In this document: positions 49,208 through 60,167 of the stretch, one piece after another
Layout: each line of letters opens with the position of its first letter
Numbering within the stretch: position 1 is the stretch's first letter
DNA from: Trematomus loennbergii
Taxonomy: Eukaryota > Chordata > Actinopteri > Perciformes > Nototheniidae
NCBI GenBank assembly: GCA_012861695.1
Contig: JAAOOA010000127.1
Location: 25,519,811-25,583,810, forward strand
Direction: 5' to 3'
DNA length: 64,000 nucleotides
Program-made: the position numbers and the translations under genes
The notes under the pieces: generated by a model
What the model saw: only the letters and a program-made list of their open reading frames with translations
The model's database searches: none
Told to the model about the DNA's origin: nothing

Positions 49208-49211
49208 TTAA

Positions 49212-49889
49212 CAACACATGAATAAAATCACATGGTAATATTGAAGCTCTTCACTACACTGCATTACATGTATTTTAGACTACACATAAAGAAACTACAG
49301 TATGTTTAACCTTTAACATTCACTTCCAACTCATTAATTTCCTCCTTAATGAGCCGAGCAAATGGATTTTATATCACAAGCTGTAAATATCAAACCAGCG
49401 TTTCAGCCCCTAATATCACAGCGGTTCGTTGCAGACACAGGAGCTTCTGAGATACTCTGTCTGCTGTTTCATACCTCCTCTAATTCCCTCGGCCTCTTTG
49501 CGTCTCATTTTCTCTCCCTCAAACATAATTGACTAAAACATCTCTGAGAGTTTATCACTCTGTTTTTCATACAATATTGAAACGTAGATACCTTGACCCT
49601 GAATACCAGCGTCTCATTCAAAGTGCCAGAACGTCATTATGGGGGTTGGTATTTACAATTGATCCACTCCTGGCCCACAGTTATTGATTTATCTGTCATA
49701 GCGTCTTATTTTACAAGTGTGCTACCTACTGTTTCTATGTTTCTTTATTTGTACCTCTTATATGAATATAGTCATATCTGCTGATGGCAGCTCAGCAGGT
49801 GCTGTCAGTGGCAGAGGTGATGCTCTGCAGAGGGGTCACATCATGAGGCTGTAATGAGGGCAGCAGAGGTGGAGGTAAAGGTGACAGGG

Positions 49890-49890
<1 letters not shown>
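49212..49890. other. non-coding stretch, nothing recognised
   Basis: No gene or repeat edge; leads into the TG repeat. Confidence 0.5.
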
Positions 49891-49982
<92 letters not shown>

Positions 49983-49999
49983 GTGTGTGTGTGTGTGTG
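49891..49999. repeat. long TG dinucleotide microsatellite
   Basis: Roughly 54 TG units with one phase slip (an extra T at 49981). Alternating purine-pyrimidine of this length can adopt Z-DNA and is expected to be length-polymorphic. Val/Cys or His/Thr repeat peptides read across it are artefacts. Confidence 0.98.
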
Positions 50000-50832
50000 C
50001 GTGAATCAGTGTCACAGAAACATGCAGTGGAGAAGGAAGCATTCCCTTCATTTTGAGTAAATGTATATATGATTGAAAAACAAATACTCTGGCAAAGGTG
50101 AAGTACTGTAGTATGAGCTAAAAGATGATTTGTTTCACCTGTCTTCTGTTACATTGTTGTTCGTAGTTTTTATTTAAAAGTGACCTGTCATTGTTTCTTC
50201 TTCATGTTTGTTGTAGACCAGTCATGTCACCTTTGAAACAAAACTGATCAAGCAGCATTTTGGTGTTACAGCCATCAAGGCTTAGCTAATGCAAGCTGTA
50301 CCTCAAATTGTACTTATGTACATTCAGTGGTGGATTGTAACTAAGTACATTAACTCTGCTCTGATTGGTCATCAATATTATACAATACAGTAATATAATA
50401 TGTATGATTCTTAAATGGGCGATGCCACATAATGAGAACCTAAGTTTTGGTACTATAGGAAAAGTGTAATGCTAATACTTTTTTACTTTTGCTTGAGTAC
50501 ACTTTTGAATACAGATCTTTTACTTGGACAGTGTCATGGCATCGGTCTTCTCATTCATGATGTTCCCACTCTGTGTTCTTATAATGCCAGCTCCTGACTA
50601 GCCGACCTTGTATTTGTATTTGTGAGCATGCTGTTTGCTCACCCTTTGTTGCATGTGAATGCTCACCGGCAAAGTCAGCGCTGAACCTTTCTCCGAGCGC
50701 ACAACCCCTTCAGAGGAGCCTTAGGCAGGTAGAAACGGGTCTTCTCTTTATACTGAAAGCTTCTCACCAGTGTATCACTCATAGATATTTGATGAGTTGA
50801 CTTCGAAATAGCATTTTCTTTGGTTTGGCTTT
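50000..50832. other. non-coding stretch with old repeat scraps
   Basis: From about 50326, CAGTGGTGGATTGTAACTAAGTACATT, and near 50480, ACTTTTGCTTGAGTACACTTTTGAATAC, recall a widespread teleost repeat with GTAACTAAGTACATTTACT ends. Copies are too decayed to bound. No gene is seen. Confidence 0.4.
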
Positions 50833-51844
50833 CAGGCCCCGGCTCCACGAGGACAAATACGGCAAAACGCATCGGAGTAACGCAAATGCAACCGCAAAAA
50901 ACCTTCCGTCCCCACGCAATATACACCGGATTGTGTCAAGCTCCACGAGACGGCTCCGTTTACATCCAACCGCTGGAAAAGCTGCAGTACATATGCCGAA
51001 CCTGTACGTGGTGCTGTAACTTCCTCCACAACAGCAGCAACTTCCTCCACAAAAGCAGCGAAGAAAAATGGTTGTCATGGCTGCCCTTCTGTTTATTCCA
51101 TGGGTGGGGGCCGAGGGATCCGCTCAACGTGTATTAAAGTTTAAATCTTCCGGACAAAATTATAAAAGTGCCGGTCAAAGGTCTTCATTGTTATTTATTG
51201 AGCTTTAAAACAAATGAATAACGACGATATAATGATATATAATCATCAAATACACAGAGCCTGTCTTTTTTTCCTCTCTTCTCACAGCGTCAGTGTCTGT
51301 CTCATGCAGCAGCTGATCCTGTAATGAGTGACCCGACAGTAAAAATGAACATATTTATAACTAGTTTAAACTTTAGGTAGTTTGAGAGGTAATTAAAATA
51401 GCTAAGGATGATGATCTGACTTGAAGTGTGTGTTTTGCTCCCGCTGCATCACAGCGGCAGGAGCTGCGTGTCTCCGTCCTGTCAGATTAGACTTCACTCG
51501 CGTTTATGTCCATATCGAGATAAAGATAAATAATCTGAATTCAAGGAGGAGCTCCTGTAGATGTTGCACAAAGAACTGTAGCATGGTCAGTATAGCGACT
51601 GGAGCACGATAGCAACCCTGCGGGGGAGAGGCGGGGCTATGAAAACGAATGACCGTATAGGCGACTCCACGGCCCCGTTGGACCCCCAGAGCGCTCTGTT
51701 CCCAGATCTATCCACCTTTGGACCCGTTGTCGTTTGCGGGGTCTGTTTCTACGTTTCCCTTACGGCGTCGTGGAGCTTAGAGGGCTATACGCATGAGAAA
51801 TATGCGGATTCAACCAGTTTTCGTCCTCGTGGAGCCGGGGCCTC
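50833..51844. mobile_element. element G, CpG-rich non-autonomous DNA transposon
   Basis: A 1.0-kb CpG-rich island starts CAGGCCCCGGCTCCACGAGG and ends with the reverse complement of GAGGCCCCGGCTCCACGAGG, an inverted repeat of about 22 bp. No target duplication is convincing: the 5-base flanks CTTTC and CATTC match at four positions, and 8-base flanks match poorly. CAG/GAG ends would suit a hAT but the superfamily is open. Inside, a short tandem duplication (CAACTTCCTCCACAA twice near 51020-51050) occurs. Several 60-105 codon frames cross it on both strands with no recognisable domain, as expected of CpG-rich non-coding DNA. Confidence 0.75.
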
Positions 51845-52060
51845 ATTCTTTTATGCTTGTGTGTGTTTTTGACGCGGAGGACGTGACGCTTGTTGGGTCT
51901 GGGGAATGTGAGATCTGAACAGGAAGCAGAGCTAACACATCAGAAGCTATAATTGGATGTGTGAGCTGATGTAGCTGAAAAAAGCCGAAGGATTAATGGA
52001 TAATAAAAAGATAATTAATGGAGATAATAATAATAATATTTGTTATAATAATAATAATAA
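51845..52060. other. short spacer ending in ATA repeats
   Basis: Non-coding; the last 60 bases are ATAATA simple repeats that abut the LINE tail. Confidence 0.6.
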
Positions 52061-52642
52061 CTTGGGGGCTCCTGGTACATTCCTCCATATGTTCTGGGAA
52101 TGCCCGCCTGATGCTCGCTTTTGGAACGGGGTCTCCTCTAAGTTGTCCGACATATTTTCTTTGACTGTACCTGTATCTGTATCTGTTTTTCTTTTGAATG
52201 ACTTATCTCAGCTGCCGGCTATTTGGGTACCAGAAAAGACCTCTCTATGCTGGCCTTACGGCTGCCAAGAAATGCTATGAGATGGAAACAACCCGACAAG
52301 CTCTCAGTGACATGCTGGTTACTAACGTTTCTTGACGTAGTCTACATGGAACTGTCCACTGCACGCGTGATTGGAGTTAAGGAGTCCAATATCGATGTAT
52401 GGGTGTCGACAGCTGAAAAATTGAAGGAGCGGATCTAGCTATCTTAACTGATATAGTTGTTTGCAGTGATTGGTCCTGAGAGGTCCTGGGATTGGGGGTG
52501 GGAGGGTTTTTTTTTTTTTTGTTCTCTTGTCTGATTGTTGTTATTGTTTGTTTTTTCTGTATTTTTTGTAATTTGTGTTGTGATTGTACATTGTATTTTA
52601 CGAAATGTGTGTGAATAAAAACATTTGATCAAAAAAAAAAAA
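52061..52642 (+). pseudogene. 3' end of an L1/Tx1-like LINE, dead
   Basis: The plus strand translates to the extreme C-terminus of a LINE ORF2: GTFLHMFWECPPDARFWN, a Cys/His-type motif characteristic of L1/Tx1-type proteins, then a segment in a second frame ending with RWKQPDKLSVTCWLL and VYMELSTARV up to a stop at 52436. At least one frameshift lies near 52265-52285. A 200-base T-rich 3' UTR follows, ending AATAAAAACATTTGATC and a 12-base poly(A). Everything upstream is missing, the usual outcome of incomplete target-primed reverse transcription. ATAATA repeats lie on both sides. Confidence 0.8.
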
Positions 52643-55110
52643 TAATAATAACTAAAAACATGAATAAATAAATACATAAATAAAGAAAATAGAAAAAGAA
52701 TGGGGAAAAAGGCAGCTTTATATAAAAACACTTATCATTAACAGGATGAAGCTCAAACTGCTTCGCTTTTACTAGACATGTTATCATTTTGTTTATCAAA
52801 AGCCTTTTGTGGATGAATACTAGATAAAGAAAGTGTCTAGGTTATTGCAAACTACCAAGGCTACACTTTGAGTTTTATTCTACAAATGTAGTTCCAAGCT
52901 TTATTACACTGGGTGTTTGAAAGAGTATATGGTACGTGTTGCCTCACCTCATCTGCCTCTATTTATGTAGTGACGGATGTATTTTTTTATCTGTTGAAGC
53001 TGCGTCCTTCATATGTGAAATGTATAACACTGTAGAATCCAACACAAAACAGAGCATCCTGCCTCCTCTGCACACCTTTATCATTTGCTACCAGTCAAGG
53101 GACTCGCTGTTTGTCTTCAGTCTCAATAAATAAATAAAAAAAGTCCTTTTCACTACGGCAACATTTATCGTACAGTAATGGATTGTGGGTTCAGGCTGAC
53201 AACGATGGAGCTGAAATCACATTTAAAGCCGAAAAGAATCCTCTGAGCTAATGTGACTTTGAATTCAATGTGCCGAGACACGCCATGCAACAATCTAGGT
53301 GAAGTGGGAATGGTGCAGATATACTTTAGATGAGTGATAAACCTTAATAGCATTGTTTTTCATTGTATTCTTAAAGTGCACCCACTGGCATTAAGACATG
53401 TTTAGCCTGTGGGGAAACGACTTGAATGGCTGCCTGGGCGTATGATGTTGTACATATGACTGCACAGACATACCAGATATTAACACCTGCAGCTTTTTTA
53501 TCACCATCTGCAAACAAGATTTACTTTGCACAGATGTTTAAATAAGTTTAGTCAATATGGTGGTACTTAAAGAAATACTAAGCAATCAATACATGTGTGC
53601 AGTCTTAAGAAAGTAAAAAAGGTTCTTCACAGTCATAGCTTCTGGAAAGGTATTCAAAACAGCAAACTGTCTGATGTTTGACATGTCTATAAAGTAGAAA
53701 GCTAAATTCCTAATAAATCACAGCACGAATAAAAGAATAACACGAAAAGCTACAGGGTGCGGTTTATTTCTGTGCGTTCTCCAGAGAGAAATAACGATCC
53801 ACCTCTTTCCTTCTCCACCTCCTCTTAATTGTCTTTCAAGTCCTTCTTTAGAGATCTCAAAGCAAGGCGAACGGATTAACAGAGGAATTATTGACTAGTT
53901 TTACTTTGAGGGGGAAACCATGCAGCCGTCTATTTGTCTCTGGCTCTGTTTTATCAAGTGCAAAAGTCCAGCAATTACTTTTCTTCCAACCTTAGGGAGA
54001 TCAGAAAAGTAGGCTTCTGTAATCCTTGGTATTGTGCAATGGAAGCGGTGTCTCGTTATATTCACACCAGCTTACATTAGAATTCACCGCTCATGTCTAT
54101 GGAGGCCAGAGGGATCAATCCATTGTGAAAGCCTCAGCACGGAAGATCTCGGTCAGTATCGGCGTTATTTAGCCGTCATGTGCTACATTTAATTAACCGC
54201 CAGTGTGTCAGTTCCTGAGAGTCTAACAGCATTTAGCATCTGGTCATGTCAGTAGTGCTACTAATGGGGTTCAAGTTCAACTTTGCCATTACTTTATCCT
54301 GTTTAGCCCGAGAGCCCCCGGTGGAGGGGGCTGCGGGGTTTTTTTCTTCACGAAACTGTGTCTCAGGGCTTCTTAATATTTAAAAACCTATTAATGTGTC
54401 AGACCAGATTAACGGGAAGAAACTCAGCTAACTGACAATACGAACCATTTTTGCCAAAACAAAACACAAGTCTCATAAGAAGCGTCTAAATGACCCCTGA
54501 GCGGAAAATGCTGACGCACTTGGCACAGAACTCAAGGTAAAGATACCTTATTACTTATCGTAACTGCACATACAAGATATCCGATTAAAACTGAGATTCC
54601 ACAGATTATATAGGTATTAGTATCATCACTGAGCGTTCAGAACTTGACAGGGGAAGCAAACACAGACATCACAACACGTAGCATTACGGAGCAAACACGG
54701 GAGATCGTCTCACCTTAGCTGTTATTCTGATCAAAAGTCGTGTTCAATGGCATTAAAACGAGAAAAAACGCTGCTGAGGGTTAATCCATAGGTTAATCCA
54801 ATGGTCTATCACTTTAAAAAAAGTATTGATAATCCATAATTCAATTTTTATGTAAAAATCGGAGAATAAATATTAGCTGCTAATGGTAGCCACCAGAGTG
54901 TATCGCAGCTTCCGCTTTTGGCTACGCATCACTCTCACTCCTTATTTGGTAACGTGTGTGTGTGTGTATGTGGAACTTCCCCTCGATTCCATTGGCTCCA
55001 GTGGTTAAAAAGAGATGTCAATCATCAAAATCGACCAAGGGGGGCCAGAGATATGGAAAATCCACCCAAATGACCCCAGAAGTGTTTTTTTGTGCTAAAT
55101 CTCTCTATAA
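52643..55110. other. non-coding stretch, possible conserved DNA
   Basis: No gene recognised. 53760-54320 is lower in simple repeats and contains TTTAATTAACCGCC; it may be regulatory but this is impression only. A short TG run lies at 54953-54967. Confidence 0.4.
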
Positions 55111-55335
55111 AGGTCAAATTTCCAGGTTCATATATGTATTTTGTGCTTCCACTGTGACATGTTTACATGCTTTAATGTTCAAAATCTCTTTTTTTTCTCA
55201 TACTGGCCGGCTCTGTCGTAATTGTTCACATACAATGTGTTGGAGCGCTGGCCAATAGGACCGCGATAGTTCCATAATGATGTCAGTATGTTATGGAAGT
55301 AAACAATGGATCAAATCGAGGCGTTTCAAGCGGTT
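55111..55335 (+). mobile_element. MITE family B, copy B6 (deleted and truncated)
   Basis: Contains CAGGTTCATATATGTATTTTG, CACTGTGACATGTTTACATGC, CTGGCCGGCTCTGTCG, ACATACAATGTGTTGGAGCGC and ATCGAGGCGTTTCAAG in B order. The central GAAACCAGAGCCCAGTC block is deleted and the right end is missing. Confidence 0.75.
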
Positions 55336-57822
55336 TCTTCAGGTTTATTGTAGGGCTAAAAGGACAGCTGTTTGAGGCACTCGACAATAATGTAATCAAT
55401 GGGCTTAATGAAATCTAACTTCCATAAAGAGCTAACGTTGGTCTGCCTTTGCCAATAATTTGCATGAAGAAGGCTGTGGCCTCAAAAACACTGCAGAGAG
55501 CCATCTGGAGCTGCAGCCCAATGGTAGCAGCATGACTATGTCATTAGCAATAAGAGCTGCTACTGTACCTGAGCCAATCAACATCACATAAGGAGCCCAC
55601 CGTGTGGAGGCAGCTGAAAGTGGCTTCTTCCCAATCCGGCCATCTTTGTTGCTTCTCCTCTTCATGAGTGTCATATATTTATTTCTTATTTTCTACTAGA
55701 ATCCAACATTATTCTTAAAGGACAATAACTTCAAAGGAGTAAGAGGGTCTCAAGCACACTGATTGATTTCTAGACCTTCATTGAAGTCACCAAGAAGTCT
55801 ACATATTGTGACAGAGGCTCCATAAGACCACTGATGCTTGCCATAATCAGGGAGGGAAGGGGGGGTTGTAAAGTGGATTTATTTACTTTGGCAGACTATG
55901 AAGGCATATTAGGCATCATGTGACGGTCTATTTCGACACTGATGAAGATACACTATTGTCCTCACATTAGTCTGTTTATACAATTAGAGGCTGCAAATCA
56001 GTTTGGCTCCATTTCTCTTTCTTTGGAAGTTTCTCTTTTTCTTTCTGTTGACAGAAATGTTTGCACACAGCCAATTCAGTTATTTATAGTTTTCCTTATT
56101 TAATGGATACTTATCTATCATTTGTTGATGGAGGTCCTATAGTATGAGCTACTTTCTTGTATAGAGTACGTTTTTTCATTACATGAATACATCGTCTTTT
56201 GCAAAATACACTTCCGTGTTTCAAGGAAACAACTTTTATGTTACAAGGTAGTGTTTAGGCATCAAAACTACTTAGAATTTTTTTGAAAAGAATGTCATTG
56301 GGCATTTGATACTTAAATTATGCAGCTAGGGTTAGGGTTAGGGTTAGTTAAGATAAATATATTATATACAATGTTATTTCAGATTGTGTATTCATGACTT
56401 ATCGAACTGACGAGGCCTTAAAGAGTTTGTGAATATTATGTAGACCTAGTTAGTATACCTATCAGTCAAAAAAATATTAGCTAAACGTTTGACTACAACA
56501 GTCTAATTCTTAATTTGTTTTACTTACTACTCTCTTCTTAGTAGAGCTGTGCAACACATTACAGTAAGTCAAGTTTCTTTTATGTTATTATATTTGGCTC
56601 ACTTTTTCTTTATGATTAAACCCATTGGCACTTAGCTGAGAGTGCTAAGTGAGTAATAAAGTGTTTGAAAAGATGGACGTGGGAAACATATGGAGCAGTT
56701 GAGCTTCTGCAAAGCTAGTGTTGGCCTACAGTATGTGATGTATACAGCCATCCATGTGTTACTATGTGCACTGGTGTCTGTATGTGGGCGGGAGTCTTAG
56801 CTACAACCTTTACAGTCTAATGTACTTACTGAAAGATTTTCACTTAAATAAAAAGACTACATGTTTTTTTCATTTCTTTATGTTTTTGTTCCCTATAAAG
56901 CTAAGAACTAAAATAAGAAAGCTTGCCTGATATTTCTAAAGCAATATGTTTAATAGGCATTTAATATTGCTTTTAAAATGCTTATTATTTTGAAAATATC
57001 ACCTATATTATGGCGCTTTTACAACTTAATAATTACCATTGTACATCCTTGTTGACCAATCTTAGGTACCAGAACACTGCTGAATGTTAGAATGAAAAAA
57101 TAATTATAATAAAAAAGGAAATAAACTATAAGTGGCTAAATGTGGCGCAGTTGAGCATCGACAAATGAAGCAGTGCACAGCTTTACTGCAGTATTCTCTT
57201 TTGCCAGTGTGTGAGGCCTTATTATTGCAACAGAAGCCAGGAATCCTTAATCCACAGGGGTCTCAGTGGGAAGGAAAAGCTTCTTGAACAATCCCCGTTC
57301 TTGGAGCCTGTGGTGAAATCCAGCGATCAGTCAACCCTGAGCCCCTGAGCCTCCTGAGAGCTTGGGACTGAGGCCAGTGTTTTACAATGGCCCTGGTGCA
57401 CTGAGGAGGAAGGGAGGAAGAGCAGGAGAGAAAGAGTGAGATGAAGAGACAGAGATGTAGCGATAGAGAGAGAGACAGCCAAGGTTTGCTGGGAAAAAAA
57501 TAACAAAACGCCATAACTCACACACATAAAACAAATTGGCTCAACATTGGTGTATTCATAGAGCTGAGTTACAAGGCTGGCGGGAAAAAGGAGTGGGTGT
57601 TGATTTCGCACGACGCCTACTCACATATATACACGTTTCAACATACACTCACCCGGTTAAATTTAATTAAATGTATAGAGCAATGGTTGCTTTAAGAAGC
57701 TTGATTTGGAGAAAGTCATTTGTTTGAGTGAAAGTAAGATGATGTTAAAAGAATGGAAGTAATAATGTTGGTTTAATAGACTCAAAGCACAATCATCTGT
57801 ACTTCTCTTCAGTAAAATAAAT
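55336..57822. other. non-coding stretch, no gene recognised
   Basis: AT-rich. The plus strand at 57400-57480 is GA-rich, opposite frames of 80-95 codons there being low-complexity. A telomere-like repeat lies at 56327. Nothing else is supported. Confidence 0.5.
56327..56347 (+). repeat. short interstitial telomere-like repeat
   Basis: Three perfect TTAGGG units (TAGGGTTAGGGTTAGGGTTA) in AT-rich sequence. It lies in opposite orientation to the repeat at 9977. Confidence 0.9.
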
Positions 57823-57873
57823 TCTTTAAAATAGATCTGCTAACTTGTGAAGTTAGCAGATCTATTTTAAAGA
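57823..57873. repeat. perfect 24-bp-arm palindrome abutting MITE A2
   Basis: Arms 57823-57846 and 57850-57873 are exact reverse complements separated by GTG. The right arm (AAGTTAGCAGATCTATTTTA and on) covers the target TTAA and the first three bases of MITE A2. The left arm belongs to the flank. Confidence 0.97.
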
Positions 57874-58357
57874 TCTATCATGCAAAATGCACTTTTGTAC
57901 GTCTTTTATACATGAATATGTGTCCCCGGTGTTCCAGGGAACTCACCAAGTGTCAGAAAACACAACCCTCTCTATTTTCCTCCATACCCAAATCTCTAAA
58001 AAAGGGGCTGCAATGGATCTGATAAAAAACTGATCCAGATTTGAACACTGTCCTGACGTCAGGACAGTGGCGCTACGGCTATTGGGCCAACTCCACCAAT
58101 CAGGAGGAGACAGCCACGGCCATTGCCGTTCGAAAGCGCTGGAGACGCTGTAGTACATATGCCAGGCCTGTAGTGGTGCTGTTCTCACTGAATCAGCCCT
58201 TGCAAAAACAGAGCTAGAAATTGTCAAATTGAGCAAAATGAGGCATGGCTAAAATGCATGATCTGTTTGGTATTTTGAAAAAAAAAAAAGTATAAATATG
58301 CCTTATATAGGTATGGTCCTACACTATATTATTCAAATATAGCATGATAGGTCCACT
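57871..58357 (+). mobile_element. MITE family A, copy A2 (piggyBac-type, TTAA target)
   Basis: A 487-bp element flanked by TTAA at 57867-57870 and 58358-58361. Body and right end match A1 with only scattered differences. The left terminus is altered: AGATCTATCATGC where A1 has AGGGGACCTATCATGC, so three bases are missing and one is changed. That damage coincides with the palindrome and would probably weaken transposase recognition. It has no coding capacity. Confidence 0.9.
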
Positions 58358-58361
58358 TTAA

Positions 58362-60167
58362 AGTAATGTCATCATAAGCTGCCCAAAAGGTGAAACTATG
58401 TGACGGAAGACGATTAGGGCTATACATGCGAGAAATCATATGTGAGATGTAACCAAAAGTGATTTTTATTTTATAGTTCTGAGATTAACAGTGCTCTCTG
58501 TTCTTTGTGTGTGTCCGACCCCTCAAAAAAATAGTTTTACCAATCTCCTCAGGGCTTTCGTGCAATGAAATATCAATCGTTTCAGTGTTTACTAAAAACT
58601 GATGTAAATGTATTTAGTAAAGCATTTGCATATGACACATTTTCATCCTTATAAATTAATTTTAAACATTGCATTTGTCAGGGCGTTTATGTGGGAGCTC
58701 ATTTTTTAAGAAGGTATATTCTGGGTCAGTTCACCTCTAAACAGATGTTCAACATAACCTGTTGAATGAAGTCAAACGTTTTTAGATGCACTTTGGAACT
58801 TCAAGTGCAGTGCATAAATTGGGCCAGAGGCTGCCCGAGGCGGGTGCTTCAGTTCATCACGACAGCACACTCTTTCAAAATGTTCCTTGCTACTGGGTTC
58901 AAGTGAGGAGAGGCCATGTTTTGGGCCTCTTAGATCTTCCACATCAATATCCTACGAGAGTGAAAGAAACAAGAAAAAAAGGATATTGTTATGTCCAGTC
59001 AACATTTCTAAGTGTTTCTGTGGCACGCTGATGTGTATCTGGATGGAAGTCTTTGCACAGTGGACCATTTGTGTGAACAAAACCGCCTTTCAAACTTCAC
59101 CGTCAATATCATTCAAGTCATCAGGGTCCGATAGAAGCCCGCGGGAGGCCATCTTGTTCATTCTGAAACCGTGATTTAGAGACCATTCATGCTGCACATT
59201 GCATAATCTTTCGGAGGTACTTACCAGAGCCTCTTCTTACACTCTGGAAGGATATTGTTGAAACGCTGAGGGACTGCCACGTAGTTTCACACAGCTCATA
59301 AAGTAAGAAAGGCAGCTTTTGAAAAACGGGAAAGCTTTAGAAGCGCGATTGCTTTTGTGTTAATACAATCCACTGCTGAAATGAAACGTCACTGGAATTA
59401 TCAGCTGTGATTATAGTTGTACTAATAAAAGAACAGGATTTTAAGGATCTGCTTGCTGCCCTTTGCAAATAGCGAGAAATCAACATCAGATAAAATGTTT
59501 AATCAAGCACGGATCCACATATTTCCATACACATCAGTCGCACTGCTCATGTGTGACAAGATCATCTGCTCTGATTCATTCAGATGCCATTGAGTGATGA
59601 CAACCTTTGACCGCAGTTGACTGAGGACATTACGCTCACATCAATTCATTTTACAAGTATCCTGCACTGTGTTGTTCCCAGGGACCCTGCCTTTGACCCT
59701 GCATTTTTGACCATCTCAGTTTGACTATGTGCAACAGCGGAAATGACTGTTTATTCGCCACAGTGTTTTTTAACATGGCTGACTCATTCCACGAGTGGTA
59801 CTCAACAAAATCTAAAGTAATTACTCTGTGAACCGGAAGCATTTAAAAGGAATTTTCCATCCATGGAGCAGACTCTGGTTAGTCATCAGACTCTTTCATA
59901 GCTAAAAGTTCCAACAACACATTTATTACAATGAGTGTGATTACACTTTCAAGTGAGTGTAGGCAAAGAGGCCTCATGGGTGGTGATCAAAGCTCATTTG
60001 ATCCTCCACCAGAGGGCAGTGCTAAGTGCTCTCTTGACCTTAGAGCTCTGCTAGACTCCCCATGGTGCCGCGGCTGCACATCTGTACCTCAGAGCTGTGC
60101 TTATTAGTACTCAGCACTCTCAGAACAATAGCCACCAATTAGATGCTAATACTGTCCAGTAGACAAG
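58362..60167. other. non-coding stretch, no gene recognised
   Basis: No repeat edges. Frames at 58786-59174 are 81 and 95 codons, overlapping, and match nothing known. A CTCF-like site lies at 60006. Confidence 0.45.
60006..60022 (+). promoter_or_regulatory. CTCF-like insulator motif
   Basis: CCACCAGAGGGCAGTGC fits the vertebrate CTCF core CCASYAGRKGGCRS at every position. It is a motif match only. Confidence 0.45.

Noticed and set aside
49836..50060. His-Thr and Val-Cys repeat proteins
   Set aside because: They are translations of the TG microsatellite.
56327..56347. Telomere or chromosome end
   Set aside because: Only three units, surrounded by ordinary sequence on both sides.
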